Shown piece by piece: positions 1 through 8,052 of a stretch of DNA of 64,000 bases (positions are counted from its first letter, which is position 1; each line of letters begins with the position of its first letter). Position numbers and translations under genes: made by a program. The notes under the pieces were generated by a model. The model made no database searches. It was given only the letters and a program-made list of their open reading frames with translations, and was not told the origin of the DNA. Origin of the DNA: Bradyrhizobium genosp. SA-3 (GTDB taxonomy: Bacteria; Pseudomonadota; Alphaproteobacteria; Rhizobiales; Xanthobacteraceae); NCBI RefSeq assembly GCF_004212635.1, contig NZ_PSRT01000028.1, forward strand, positions 1 through 64,000, written 5' to 3'.

Positions 1-186
1 GTTTTACGCCCGCTGCGGCCGCGCGAAGAGCTGTTCATCGTCAGGTCGGCCTGCGGCGCCGATATCCGCACGCTCTGCGCCGGCGTCGCGCCCGGCGGCG
101 GCCGCATCGTTCAATGCATCTCCAGCAATGCCGCCTCGCTGTCGCCGGCGTGCAAGGACGTGCTCACCCCGTTCGCAGCGAGATGA
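1..186 (+). CDS. Cysteine-rich repeat protein, C-terminal part
   Basis: The open frame enters from the left edge and stops at TGA 184-186, giving 61 residues. The visible part ends with a segment holding three spaced cysteines (ACGADIRTLC, then IVQC and PAC), the pattern of the short cysteine-rich repeat seen in small secreted proteins of rhizobia. The N-terminus and any signal peptide lie outside the window. Function is unknown; the disulfide-type cysteines suggest an envelope or periplasmic location (inference). Confidence 0.6.
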   Translation, partial: VLRPLRPREELFIVRSACGADIRTLCAGVAPGGGRIVQCISSNAASLSPACKDVLTPFAAR

Positions 187-318
187 GGCGGCGCACGATC
201 GCGCACCAAGGCGCGGGGGCAATGTTTGGCGGCGGGCGCAAGTGAATTCCCGCGCGCCTGCAACGACAAACCTTTTGCAAGGATCCGATTTCGATCACGA
301 CCAGACCGGGAGGACAAC

Positions 319-534
319 ATGCGTTCATTGCTGCTCGTCGCTTCTGCGCTCCTCGCCTTCGCGGCGACCATGACCTTCGAGGCCACCGACGCCAATGCGG
401 TAGTCTGCGCCCGCGGCGTGTATCGCGCCGGCTGCGCCGGGCCGAACGCGGCCGTCGTGGTCCGCAAGCCGGTTCCGGCCGTCCGCTGCACCAGGGTGCT
501 GGTGAACGGGGTCTACGTGAAGCGCTGCGTCTGA
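319..534 (+). CDS. Small secreted protein of unknown function
   Basis: A 71-residue protein with a clear N-terminal signal peptide (MRSLLLVASALLAFAATM, likely cleaved after ATDANA). The mature part of about 47 residues has four cysteines and a valine/arginine-rich end (VLVNGVYVKRCV). The ATG at 319 is preceded by a good ribosome site (gggagga, about 308-314); a longer frame starting upstream has no such support. Small exported Cys/Val/Arg proteins of this kind are common in bradyrhizobia, but no function is known to me. It stands alone, ahead of the promoter of the aromatic module. Confidence 0.7.
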   Translation: MRSLLLVASALLAFAATMTFEATDANAVVCARGVYRAGCAGPNAAVVVRKPVPAVRCTRVLVNGVYVKRCV

Positions 535-676
535 CGGTGCGGATGGCCAAACCGGCGCGGTTTGGCTATGCTTGCGCGAAACTGCTTCGGACACGCGCCA
601 AACGCGCGGTCCGAGAGTGAGCTTCGGCGCGCCACGCTTTGCCGATAATTCTGCTGGCGCCGGACGCCGGAGCACA

Positions 677-711
677 TTAGTCTACCCCTAGATAGTAAGT
701 ATACTGTCAAT
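677..711 (+). promoter_or_regulatory. Promoter with operator-like site, copy 1 (FAD monooxygenase gene)
   Basis: The sequence AGTATACTGTCAAT at 698-711, preceded by ctagat at 688, recurs almost exactly at 4927-4950 ahead of the gentisate dioxygenase gene. AGTATACT is a perfect 8-bp palindrome and contains a -10-like TATACT (700-705); ttagtc at 677-682 is a possible weak -35 with 17-bp spacing. A protein bound here would cover the -10 box, so repression is the simple reading. The MarR regulator encoded at 3702-4214 is the obvious candidate (inference). Confidence 0.55.
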
Positions 712-725
712 TAGGGAGGCAGACG

Positions 726-1865
726 TTGCGGATCGCCGTGATTGGCGGGGGGCCCGGTGGGCTCTACTTCGCCTATCTCTGGAAGAAGCGTCACCCCGAG
801 GATCAGGTCGACCTGTTCGAACAGAACCCGGCCGACGCGACCTGGGGCTTTGGCGTCGTGTTCTCGGACCAGGCCCTGGAATTCCTGCGCGCCGACGACC
901 CCGAAACGGTCGATGCGATCGCGCCGCATATGGAGAGCTGGGAGAACATCACGCTGAACCTGCACGGCGACAGTGTCGCCATCGACGGGGTCGGCTTCTC
1001 CTCGATCGGACGGCTCGAGCTGCTCAAGTTCCTGCAGCAGCGCGCGCTTGATGCCGGCGTCACCCCGCGCTTCGACACCCAGATCCATGCAATCGACCAG
1101 CTGAACGGCCACGACCTCATCGTCGCCGCCGACGGGCTCAACTCGCTGGTGCGCCGGGCCTATGAGGGCGATTTCGGCACCTCGCTGTCCTACTCCTCCA
1201 ACAAGTTCGTCTGGTACGGCACCTCGAAACGCTTCGACACGCTGTCGCAGACCTTCGTGAAGACCGACCGCGGCGCCTTCAACGCCCATCATTACCGCTA
1301 CTCGCCCACCATGAGCACATTCCTGGTCGAATGCGATCACGCGACATGGCACGCCTATGGCTTCGCCTACAAGGACGTCGAGCAGTCCAAGGGCGTTTGC
1401 GAGGAGGTGTTTGCCGATACGCTTGGCGGCCATTGCCTCGTCTCCAACAAATCAGTCTGGCGCAATTTTCCCTGGGTCTGGAACGAGTACTGGTCGTTCA
1501 AGAACATGGTGCTGCTCGGCGATGCCCTGCACTCGGCACATTTCTCGATCGGCTCGGGCACGCGGCTCGCGATCGAGGACGCCATCGCGCTGGTCAAGGC
1601 GCTGGAATCGGATGCGCATTTGGCGACCGCGCTGCACCGCTACCAGGCCGCGCGCAAGCCGGTGGTGCAGAAGCTCGTCAATGCCGCCCGCACCTCGGCC
1701 TTCTGGTACGAGCATTTTGCCGAGCACATGAAACTCGATCTGATGGATTTCGCGTACAGCTACATCACCCGGTCCGGCCGCATCGACGATTCCCGGCTGC
1801 GGGCGATGTCCCCAGCCTTCATGGCGCGTTACGAAGCCGTCAAGAACGGCGGAGAAGCGGCATGA
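726..1865 (+). CDS. FAD-dependent aromatic monooxygenase (salicylyl-CoA 5-hydroxylase type)
   Basis: A 379-residue flavoprotein. It starts with a dinucleotide-binding motif (IAVIGGGPGGLYF, residues 3-15), has the WGFGVVFSD stretch typical of the SdgC/2-aminobenzoyl-CoA monooxygenase group, and the second FAD motif GDALHSAHFSIGSG near residue 265. Family knowledge: these single-component enzymes hydroxylate a CoA-activated aromatic ring, for example salicylyl-CoA to gentisyl-CoA. The start is TTG 726, placed by the ribosome site gggaggc at 714-720. Its stop overlaps the ATG of the CoA ligase (ATGA 1862-1865), so the two are translationally coupled. With gentisate dioxygenase nearby, 5-hydroxylation of an aromatic acyl-CoA is the most likely role; the exact substrate is not shown. 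Confidence 0.8.
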   Translation: MRIAVIGGGPGGLYFAYLWKKRHPEDQVDLFEQNPADATWGFGVVFSDQALEFLRADDPETVDAIAPHMESWENITLNLHGDSVAIDGVGFSSIGRLELLKFLQQRALDAGVTPRFDTQIHAIDQLNGHDLIVAADGLNSLVRRAYEGDFGTSLSYSSNKFVWYGTSKRFDTLSQTFVKTDRGAFNAHHYRYSPTMSTFLVECDHATWHAYGFAYKDVEQSKGVCEEVFADTLGGHCLVSNKSVWRNFPWVWNEYWSFKNMVLLGDALHSAHFSIGSGTRLAIEDAIALVKALESDAHLATALHRYQAARKPVVQKLVNAARTSAFWYEHFAEHMKLDLMDFAYSYITRSGRIDDSRLRAMSPAFMARYEAVKNGGEAA

Positions 1866-3475
1866 GCAACGAGATTCACGACCAGGTGCCGGCGGACAGC
1901 CCGGGCGCACGCGAGATCGGCTTTGCCGTTCCGCAAATCTATAACGCCAGCCGCGTGCTGTTCGACAATCTCGACACAGGACGCGGCGACAAGCTCGCGC
2001 TGATCGGTCCGGCGGGCAAGCGGACCTATGCCGAGCTCTGCGCGGAGGCCTGCCGCTGGGGCAACGGCCTCGCATCGCTCGGCCTCAAACGCGGCGATCG
2101 CGTGCTGTTGTTCCTCGACGACACGCCGGCCTATCCGGCCGCCTTCTTCGGCGCGGTGCGCGCCGGCTTCGTGCCGCTCCTGATCAACACGCTGACGCCG
2201 CCAGATCTCCTGCAATTCTATCTCGCCGATTCCGGCGCTGCAGTTGCGGTGGCCGATGCCGAATTCGTGGCGCGCTTCAATACGGAAGCCTGCAAGGAGA
2301 CGGATCTACGCACGCTGATCGTCGTCAATGGCGAGGCGCGCGACCACGCGGCGCCTGGTGCGATCGCAGCGGCAAGCTGGCTCATGCAATTCCCAGCCGA
2401 ACTCGCCGAAGCGGACACGAATCGCGACGAGATGGCGTTCTGGATGTACTCCTCCGGCTCCACCGGACGGCCCAAGGGTATCGTCCATCTCCAGCACGAC
2501 ATGGCCTATAGCGAGGCCGCCTTTGCCCGGAGCGTATTGAAGCTGACGCCTGACGACATCTGCTTCTCGGTACCGAAGATATTCTTCGCCTATGGCTTTG
2601 GCAATTCCGTCACCTTCCCGTTCTCGGCGGGCGCGGCAACACTGCTGTTGCCGGGCCAGCCGAAGCCTGCAGCGATCTTTTCGGCGATCACACAGCACAA
2701 GCCGACGGTCTTCTTCGGCCTGCCGACGCTCTACACGTCGCTGACCAAGGCCGAAGGTGCGGAGAAGACCGACTTCTCGTCGCTGCGCATGTCGCTCTCC
2801 GCGGCCGAGGTGCTCTCCGCCGAAGTCTTCAACGGCTGGAAGACGCTCACGGGCCTCGAGATCGTCGAGGGCCTCGGCTCGACCGAGGTGCTGCATATCT
2901 ATCTCTCCAACCGGCCCGAGCAGAAAAAGCTCGGCGCCGCCGGCCTGCGCGTGCCCGGCTACGAGGTCGCGCTGCGCGACAAGGACGGCCGCGACGTCGG
3001 CGATGACGAGGAAGGCATCTTGTGGGTGCGCGGTGATTCCAACACGCCGCTCTACTGGAACCGGCCGGACAAATCCGCCGAGACCATCCGCGAGGGCGGC
3101 TGGATCTACACCGGCGACCGCTTCGCCCGCGATGCCGACGGCTTCCACTTCTTCCGCGGCCGCGCCGACGATCTCATCAAGATCTCCGGCCAGTGGGTCT
3201 ATCCGCTCGAGGTCGAGCTGTGCCTCGCCGATCACCCGGATATCCGCGAATGCGCGGTGTTCGCGGCCGAACTGCCGGACCGGCGCATGACGCTGAAGGC
3301 GGTGGTGGTGATGAACAACCGGAGCGTCGACCAGAGCGAGACGACGCGCAAGCTACAGGACTATGTGAAGGGTAAGCTATTGCCCTACAAATATCCGCGC
3401 GAGGTGATCTTCATCGACGAGCTGCCGAAGACGGGCACGGGGAAGATTGACCGGCAGGCGTTGCTGCGGATGTGA
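1862..3475 (+). CDS. Benzoate-CoA ligase family protein
   Basis: A 537-residue adenylate-forming ligase. The ATP loop SSGSTGRPKG is near residue 198, the acidic/aromatic motifs GLGSTEVLHI and YTGDRF follow, and the C-terminal domain ends with the catalytic lysine motif PKTGTGKIDR. It resembles benzoate/2-aminobenzoate-CoA ligases in the KIFFAYGFGN segment. The reaction would be aromatic carboxylate + ATP + CoA to aryl-CoA + AMP + PPi, in the cytoplasm. The chosen ATG overlaps the monooxygenase stop; the open frame extends further upstream but only as a shadow inside that gene. Context points to activating a hydroxy- or aminobenzoate for the preceding hydroxylase. Confidence 0.85.
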   Translation: MSNEIHDQVPADSPGAREIGFAVPQIYNASRVLFDNLDTGRGDKLALIGPAGKRTYAELCAEACRWGNGLASLGLKRGDRVLLFLDDTPAYPAAFFGAVRAGFVPLLINTLTPPDLLQFYLADSGAAVAVADAEFVARFNTEACKETDLRTLIVVNGEARDHAAPGAIAAASWLMQFPAELAEADTNRDEMAFWMYSSGSTGRPKGIVHLQHDMAYSEAAFARSVLKLTPDDICFSVPKIFFAYGFGNSVTFPFSAGAATLLLPGQPKPAAIFSAITQHKPTVFFGLPTLYTSLTKAEGAEKTDFSSLRMSLSAAEVLSAEVFNGWKTLTGLEIVEGLGSTEVLHIYLSNRPEQKKLGAAGLRVPGYEVALRDKDGRDVGDDEEGILWVRGDSNTPLYWNRPDKSAETIREGGWIYTGDRFARDADGFHFFRGRADDLIKISGQWVYPLEVELCLADHPDIRECAVFAAELPDRRMTLKAVVVMNNRSVDQSETTRKLQDYVKGKLLPYKYPREVIFIDELPKTGTGKIDRQALLRM

Positions 3476-3502
3476 GGGACGAGGATGGCGCCACACATTA
3501 GG

Positions 3503-3664
3503 TGTCGTCCCGGCCTAGTGCGCAATTGCGCACGGGGGCCGGGACCCATACGCCGCAGCAGTAGTTGTGGCGTCAGGTGGTCCTTTCCAATCTTCGCCAA
3601 ATTAAGATTCGTGTTAATGGGTCCCGGCCCCCCGTGCGCAATTGCGCACTAGGCCGGGACGACG
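3503..3664. repeat. Long inverted repeat, variant with nested GCGCAATTGCGC
   Basis: Two inverted arms: gtcgtcccggcctagt with GCGCAATTGCGC and ggccgggaccc on the left, and the reverse complement at about 3619-3663. The centre is about 65 bp and unrelated. Each arm is itself palindromic, so the RNA would form nested hairpins. The same family recurs at 11534, 30748 and 51951. It lies between convergent genes, where it may also act as a terminator (inference). Confidence 0.8.
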
Positions 3665-3701
3665 GCTGAATATGAGGCGCCAGCGCAGCCTCACACCGCC
3701 C

Positions 3702-4214
3702 TCACCCACCCTTCCCCAGATGCTCCAGCGCGTCCTCTGCGCGCAGTGGCACCCGTGACGCCTCGTTGTTGAGGTCGACGAGCTGCACCAAGAGCCCCAG
3801 CAGTGCCTTGCGCTCAGTGGGCTTGAGCGGCTCAAGCATGCGCGCCTGCGCCCGCTCCACGGCGGGGATGATCTCGCGCAGGATCGCGGCGCCGGATTTG
3901 GTCAAATAGAGCAGCTTGATCCGCTTGTCCTCGGGCGCCGGCTTGCGCTCGATATAGTCCTTGGCCTGCAGCCGTTCGATCACGCTGCCGAGCGTGGAGC
4001 GGTCGAAGGCGATCACCGCCGACAGACGCGTCGCATCGATGCCGGGATGGGTGTGGATCGCGATCAGCGCCGCATATTGCACCGGCGTCAGATCAAACGC
4101 CTTGCACTCCTCCATGAAGATCGAGACCGCGATCTGCTGCATGCGCCGGAACAGATAGCCCGGCGCGGCATAGACCGCGTCCATCGTGATCGCAGGAAGA
4201 GGCTTACTCGGCAT
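3702..4214 (-). CDS. MarR family transcriptional regulator
   Basis: A 170-residue protein with a MarR winged helix: helix-turn-helix around TRLSAVIAFDRSTLGSVIERL and wing RKPAPEDKRIKLLYLT. The family usually represses divergent degradative genes and releases DNA on binding an aromatic ligand. The ATG at 4214 overlaps the 3' end of the GST gene (stop 4204-4206), so both are probably one transcript. The likely targets are the two near-identical sites at 688-711 and 4927-4950, each overlapping a -10 element. Inducer unknown; an aromatic acid, its CoA ester or gentisate would fit. Confidence 0.85.
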   Translation of the reverse strand: MPSKPLPAITMDAVYAAPGYLFRRMQQIAVSIFMEECKAFDLTPVQYAALIAIHTHPGIDATRLSAVIAFDRSTLGSVIERLQAKDYIERKPAPEDKRIKLLYLTKSGAAILREIIPAVERAQARMLEPLKPTERKALLGLLVQLVDLNNEASRVPLRAEDALEHLGKGG

Positions 4215-4836
4215 CGGGCTGCTTCTCCGGGGCGGCATCGGCAAAGGCCGCTAGCGCCTTGGCGGCGGCTTCTGCCGTCAGCAGGCGCGGATAGGCCGAC
4301 ACATCGACGCCAAAGCGGCGGGCATTGGCGAGCTGCGGCACCAGACAGAGATCAGCAAGCGTCGGCGCATCGCCGAAGCAGAACGGCCCAGGCTCGTCCT
4401 TGATCAGTGTCTCGCAGGCCGACAGCCCCTCGCGGTTGACCCACGCCGCCCACTCCTGGACCTTTTCCTCGGGCAGGCCTAGCTCGCGCAGCCGCGCCAG
4501 CACCTTCAGGTTCTGCACCGGGTGGGTGTCGCAGGCGATCGCCAGCGCGAAGGCGCGCACCTTGGCGCGGCGCAGCGGATCCTTTGGCAGCAGCGGCGGA
4601 TTGGGATGCATTTCGTCGAGCCATTCAATGATCGCAACCGATTGGGTCAGCACTACACCCGCATCGCTCTCCAGCGCCGGCACCAGACCTTGCGGATTGA
4701 TGGCGAGATAGGCAGGCGCGCACTGCTCGCCCTTGCGCAGATGATGCGGCAAATGCTCGGCACCGAGGCCCTTCAGGTTCAGCGCGATCCGCACCCGATA
4801 GGCGGCGCTGGAGCGGAAATAGCCGTGCAGCTTCAT
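4204..4836 (-). CDS. Maleylpyruvate/maleylacetoacetate isomerase (zeta-class GST)
   Basis: A 210-residue glutathione-S-transferase fold protein. The N-terminal SSAAYRVRIALNLKG carries the serine motif of zeta-class isomerases, followed by NPQGLVPAL and the Q-S-V-A-I glutathione contact; the C-terminal half is all-helical. The start is ATG 4836 behind an excellent ribosome site (aaagggaggt). Family knowledge: these enzymes isomerise maleylpyruvate or maleylacetoacetate to the fumaryl form. The neighbouring gentisate dioxygenase makes maleylpyruvate, so maleylpyruvate isomerase is preferred here. A fumarylpyruvate hydrolase gene is not in the window. Confidence 0.85.
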   Translation of the reverse strand: MKLHGYFRSSAAYRVRIALNLKGLGAEHLPHHLRKGEQCAPAYLAINPQGLVPALESDAGVVLTQSVAIIEWLDEMHPNPPLLPKDPLRRAKVRAFALAIACDTHPVQNLKVLARLRELGLPEEKVQEWAAWVNREGLSACETLIKDEPGPFCFGDAPTLADLCLVPQLANARRFGVDVSAYPRLLTAEAAAKALAAFADAAPEKQPDAE

Positions 4837-4853
4837 CGAGACCTCCCTTTTAA

Positions 4854-4892
4854 TCATTCCGGGTTCAATGCTAACGCATCGCCCCGGAATGA
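4854..4892. repeat. Small inverted repeat (cattccggg ... ccccggaatg)
   Basis: The arms tcattccggg (4854-4863) and ccccggaatga (4882-4892) form a short hairpin in the divergent spacer between the GST and gentisate dioxygenase genes. The same arm sequence flanks the repeat at 58174-58229, so this is probably a degraded copy of that family. Confidence 0.55.
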
Positions 4893-4916
4893 CGACCTTG
4901 ATTGTCATCCGTCACG

Positions 4917-4950
4917 TTGACGCTACCTAGATCGTCAGTATACTGTCAAT
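4917..4950 (+). promoter_or_regulatory. Promoter with operator-like site, copy 2 (gentisate dioxygenase gene)
   Basis: TTGACG (4917-4922), 16 bp, then TATACT (4939-4944) forms a plausible sigma-70 promoter. The -10 lies inside AGTATACTGTCAAT, which together with ctagat upstream matches the site at 688-711 at all but two of 24 positions. The site sits in the divergent spacer between the GST-MarR pair and the dioxygenase, so one regulator could control all three transcripts. Confidence 0.6.
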
Positions 4951-4976
4951 CAACAAAACGAACGGGAGCAGCAACC

Positions 4977-6017
4977 ATGGAAGCCGTGACCAAGACGCCG
5001 GAACGCGAGGCGTTCTACCGGAAGATCGACGGCGAAAATCTCACCGCGCTGTGGACGGTGATGAGCGATTTGATCACGCCGGAGCCGAAGAGCGCCTGCC
5101 GGCCGCATCTCTGGAAGTTCGATGTCATCCGCGACTACATGACGGAAGCCGGCAAGCTGATCACCGCAAAGGAAGCCGAGCGGCGCGTGCTGGTGCTGGA
5201 GAACCCGGGCCTGCGCGGACAGTCCAAGATCACGACGTCGCTCTATGCCGGCGTGCAGATGGTGGTGCCCGGCGACGTCGCGCCCGCCCATCGCCACAGC
5301 CAGTCCGCGCTGCGCTTCGTGCTCGAAGGCAAGGGCGCCCACACCGCCGTTGACGGCGAGCGCACCGCGATGGAGCCGGGCGACTTCATCATCACGCCGT
5401 CGATGACCTGGCACGATCATTCCAACGAAACTGACCAGCCGATGTTCTGGCTCGACGGTCTCGACATCCCGCTGGTGCAGTTCTTCGACTGCTCCTTTGC
5501 GGAAGGCTCCAAGGAAGACCAGCAGAAGATCACCAAGCCTGCCGGCGACAGCTTTGCCCGCTACGGCCACAATCTGCTGCCGGTGGACGTGAAACGGAGC
5601 TCGAAGACCTCGCCGATCTTCAGCTATCCCTATGCCTACACCCGCGAAGCCCTGGAGAAAGCCCGCGTAAGCCAGGAATGGGACGCCTGCCACGGGCTGA
5701 AGCTGAAGTTCAGCAATCCCGAGACCGGCGATTTCGCGATGCCGACCATCGGCACCTTCATCCAGCTCTTGCCGAAGGGTTTCAAGACCGCGCGTTATCG
5801 CGCGACCGATGCGACGGTGTTTTGCCCGATCGAGGGCAAGGGGCGCAGCCGGATCGGCGACACCGTTTTCGAATGGGGCCCGCGCGATCTGTTCGTGGTG
5901 CCGAGCTGGCATTGGGTTACGCACGAGGCGGACGAGGACGCCGTGCTGTTCAGCTTCTCGGACCGGCCGGTGCAGCAGAAGCTGGATCTGTTCCGGGAAG
6001 ATCGCGGGAATGCGTGA
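4977..6017 (+). CDS. Gentisate 1,2-dioxygenase
   Basis: A 346-residue bicupin. The first cupin shows the iron-binding set APAHRHSQSALRF with the later TWHDHSNE; the second, weaker cupin includes FCPIEGKGRSRIGDTVFEWGPRD and SWHWVTHEADEDAVLF. It cleaves gentisate between C1 and C2 to maleylpyruvate using Fe(II) and O2. ATG 4977 is chosen because the ribosome site (gggagc) sits in front and an earlier start would run through the operator. Length fits the family. It is divergent from the isomerase-MarR pair and on the same strand as the ligase/hydroxylase operon. Confidence 0.92.
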   Translation: MEAVTKTPEREAFYRKIDGENLTALWTVMSDLITPEPKSACRPHLWKFDVIRDYMTEAGKLITAKEAERRVLVLENPGLRGQSKITTSLYAGVQMVVPGDVAPAHRHSQSALRFVLEGKGAHTAVDGERTAMEPGDFIITPSMTWHDHSNETDQPMFWLDGLDIPLVQFFDCSFAEGSKEDQQKITKPAGDSFARYGHNLLPVDVKRSSKTSPIFSYPYAYTREALEKARVSQEWDACHGLKLKFSNPETGDFAMPTIGTFIQLLPKGFKTARYRATDATVFCPIEGKGRSRIGDTVFEWGPRDLFVVPSWHWVTHEADEDAVLFSFSDRPVQQKLDLFREDRGNA

Positions 6018-6042
6018 GCGGCGGTGCCGGCCACCCATTCGG

Positions 6043-6180
6043 TGTCGTCCCGGCGAAGGCCGGGACCCATAACCACGGAATTCAGTTTGATGAAGATTCG
6101 GAGTGAATCTTCGTCGGTACAAGAGCCGCCGTTCCTTGTTAGATCACGCGGTATGGGTCCCGGCCTTCGCCGGGACGACA
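6043..6180. repeat. Inverted repeat, gtcgtcccggcgaaggccgg family
   Basis: The outer arms gtgtcgtcccggcgaaggcc and its reverse complement enclose about 90 bp. It lies between the convergent dioxygenase and ABC permease genes. Similar elements are at 7773, 35273 and 43338. Confidence 0.8.
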
Positions 6181-6183
6181 TAA

Positions 6184-7008
6184 TCACCGCCAGTGCAACA
6201 ACCTTATCTCCAGCCAGCCGATCACCTTCCCCACCGCGAGCCCGAACACCGACAGGATCACCACGCCCGCGAGCAGCTGATCGGTCTGCATCAGATTGCC
6301 GGCCTGGAGCACGAAGGCGCCGATGCCGTATTGCGCGCCGATCATTTCGGCGCTGACGACGAGCAGCAGCGCGACCGAGGCGGTGATGCGGAAGCCGGCG
6401 AGAATCGCGGGCAGCGCGCCAGGCCAGATCACCTTGCGCACGATGGTCGCAAACGGCACGTTGAAGCTCTGCGCCATGCGGATCAGGTTGCGCGGCACCG
6501 CATCGACGCCGCTATAGACCGAGATCGCGGTCGAGAAGAACACCCCGAGCGCAATGGTCGCGATCTTCGGCTCTTCGCCGATGCCGAGCCAGAGGATCAA
6601 CAGCGGCAGCAGCGCGATCTTGGGGATCGGGAACAGCGCCGAGATGAAGGTGATGCCGACGCTGCGCGCGAGCCGCGACAGGCCGATGGCGAAGCCGACG
6701 GCGACGCCGGCCGCCGTCCCGAGCAGCCAGCCGACGCCGATGCGTAGCAGCGACGCCGAAACGTGCTGCCAGAGCGCGCCTGACATCGCGAGCTCGTAGA
6801 TCGCGCGCGCGATCGCCGACGGCGCCGGCAGGAACAGCGGATTGACGAGGCCGACGGTGCCGGCGGCCTGCCAGATCGCGATGACGAGCGCGAGCGCGAT
6901 CCAGCCGCCGAAGCGGCTCGACGCAGGCACGAAGCCTGCGCCGCGGAAGCGGACGCGCCGGGTCGCTCGATCCTTCGAAGTCCCTTCCGCCGCCGCGCGA
7001 TCAAGCAT
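6184..7008 (-). CDS. ABC transporter permease (SsuC/TauC type)
   Basis: A 274-residue inner-membrane permease with about six predicted membrane segments and the EAA-like loop MAQSFNVPFATIVRKVIWPGALPAI near the C-terminal third. It belongs to the nitrate/sulfonate/taurine (BPD_transp_1) group. The ATG at 7008 overlaps the 3' end of the ATPase gene by 8 bases, implying one operon. A GTG further upstream would lengthen the overlap and is less likely. Substrate cannot be read from the sequence. Confidence 0.88.
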   Translation of the reverse strand: MLDRAAAEGTSKDRATRRVRFRGAGFVPASSRFGGWIALALVIAIWQAAGTVGLVNPLFLPAPSAIARAIYELAMSGALWQHVSASLLRIGVGWLLGTAAGVAVGFAIGLSRLARSVGITFISALFPIPKIALLPLLILWLGIGEEPKIATIALGVFFSTAISVYSGVDAVPRNLIRMAQSFNVPFATIVRKVIWPGALPAILAGFRITASVALLLVVSAEMIGAQYGIGAFVLQAGNLMQTDQLLAGVVILSVFGLAVGKVIGWLEIRLLHWR

Positions 7009-7765
7009 GCTGGACCTCGCGCTCGGCATCGATCGCCTCGTTACGGATCAGCGACCAGATCTGGTTCTGCAGCGCGAGCAGCTTTTCGCGCGCCGCGGTC
7101 TCGCCGCGTTCGGCGCGCGTCATCGGCACCGTCACGACTTCGCGAATACGCCCGGGCCGGCGCGACAGCACCACGATGCGGTCGGCGAGCCGCGCCGCCT
7201 CTTCGAGATTGTGCGTGACGTAGACCGCGCCCATGCCGCCATCGGCGAGCAGGCTAACGAAATCCTCCATCAACAGCTCACGCGTCTGCGAATCCAGCGC
7301 CGACAGCGGCTCATCCATCAGCAGGATCGCAGGCTTGACCGCAAGCGCGCGCGAAATGCCGACGCGCTGGCGCATGCCGCCGGAGAGCTGCTTTGGATAG
7401 GTTTTGCGAAAATCGGTCAGACCCGTGCGGCGCAGCGCATCGTCGACCAGTGCGCGGCGCCGCGTTTGCGTGTGCAGCAGCGGGAATTCGACGTTCTCCT
7501 CGACCGTCGCCCATGGCAGCAGCGCGAAATCCTGGAACACGAAGGTCAGCGGATTGAGGCTGTCCGCCGGCGGCGTCCCGCGCAGCTCGGGCGCACCGGA
7601 GGTCGGCTGCAGCAGGCCGCCCAGGATCGACAGCAGCGTGCTCTTGCCACAGCCGGAGGGACCGACGATCGCGACCACCTCGCCGGCACTGACCGTGAAC
7701 GAGACGTCGTCGAGCACGGCGAGATCGCCGAAGCGGTGGGAGATGTGGTTGGCGATCAGGTCCAT
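7001..7765 (-). CDS. ABC transporter ATP-binding protein (SsuB/TauB type)
   Basis: A 254-residue ATPase with Walker A GPSGCGKST, Q-loop VFQDFALLPW, signature LSGGMRQR, Walker B ILLMDEPLSALD and switch histidine YVTHN. It energises the permease downstream. A repeat-containing gap of about 290 bp separates it from the binding-protein gene, yet all three lie on the same strand and are probably co-expressed. Confidence 0.92.
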   Translation of the reverse strand: MDLIANHISHRFGDLAVLDDVSFTVSAGEVVAIVGPSGCGKSTLLSILGGLLQPTSGAPELRGTPPADSLNPLTFVFQDFALLPWATVEENVEFPLLHTQTRRRALVDDALRRTGLTDFRKTYPKQLSGGMRQRVGISRALAVKPAILLMDEPLSALDSQTRELLMEDFVSLLADGGMGAVYVTHNLEEAARLADRIVVLSRRPGRIREVVTVPMTRAERGETAAREKLLALQNQIWSLIRNEAIDAEREVQHA

Positions 7766-7772
7766 GTTACGG

Positions 7773-7907
7773 CCTCAGTGTCGTCCCGGCGAAGGCCGGG
7801 ACCCATAGCCACCGAATTGAATTTGGCGAAGACAGGCAATGACCACTTTGCGCCACAACTCCCACTCGGCGTATGGGTCCCGGCCTTCGCCGGGACGACA
7901 CTGAGGG
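7773..7907. repeat. Inverted repeat inside the ABC gene cluster
   Basis: The arms start cctcagtgtcgtcccggc and end with its reverse complement gacactgagg, a longer perfect outer stem than the other copies. It lies between the binding-protein and ATPase genes; a processed hairpin here could uncouple their expression levels (inference). The rest of the 7766-8052 gap shows no gene. Confidence 0.8.
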
Positions 7908-8052
7908 CCTGGCATCAGCGACGGCCCCGCGGCATCCGGGCCGTGCATCCTTCGAGGCGCGACTTGCGGGCTTGCCGCAAGTCGCGCACCTCCAGCGACA
8001 ACGGCTTCGCCGTTGCGCGGGGATGACAGGGTGAGAGTGGAGCGCCCAGCAT

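Noticed and set aside
1331..1861. Upstream extension of the CoA ligase frame
   Set aside because: Lies wholly inside the monooxygenase gene in another frame; ATG 1862 overlapping the stop is the normal start.
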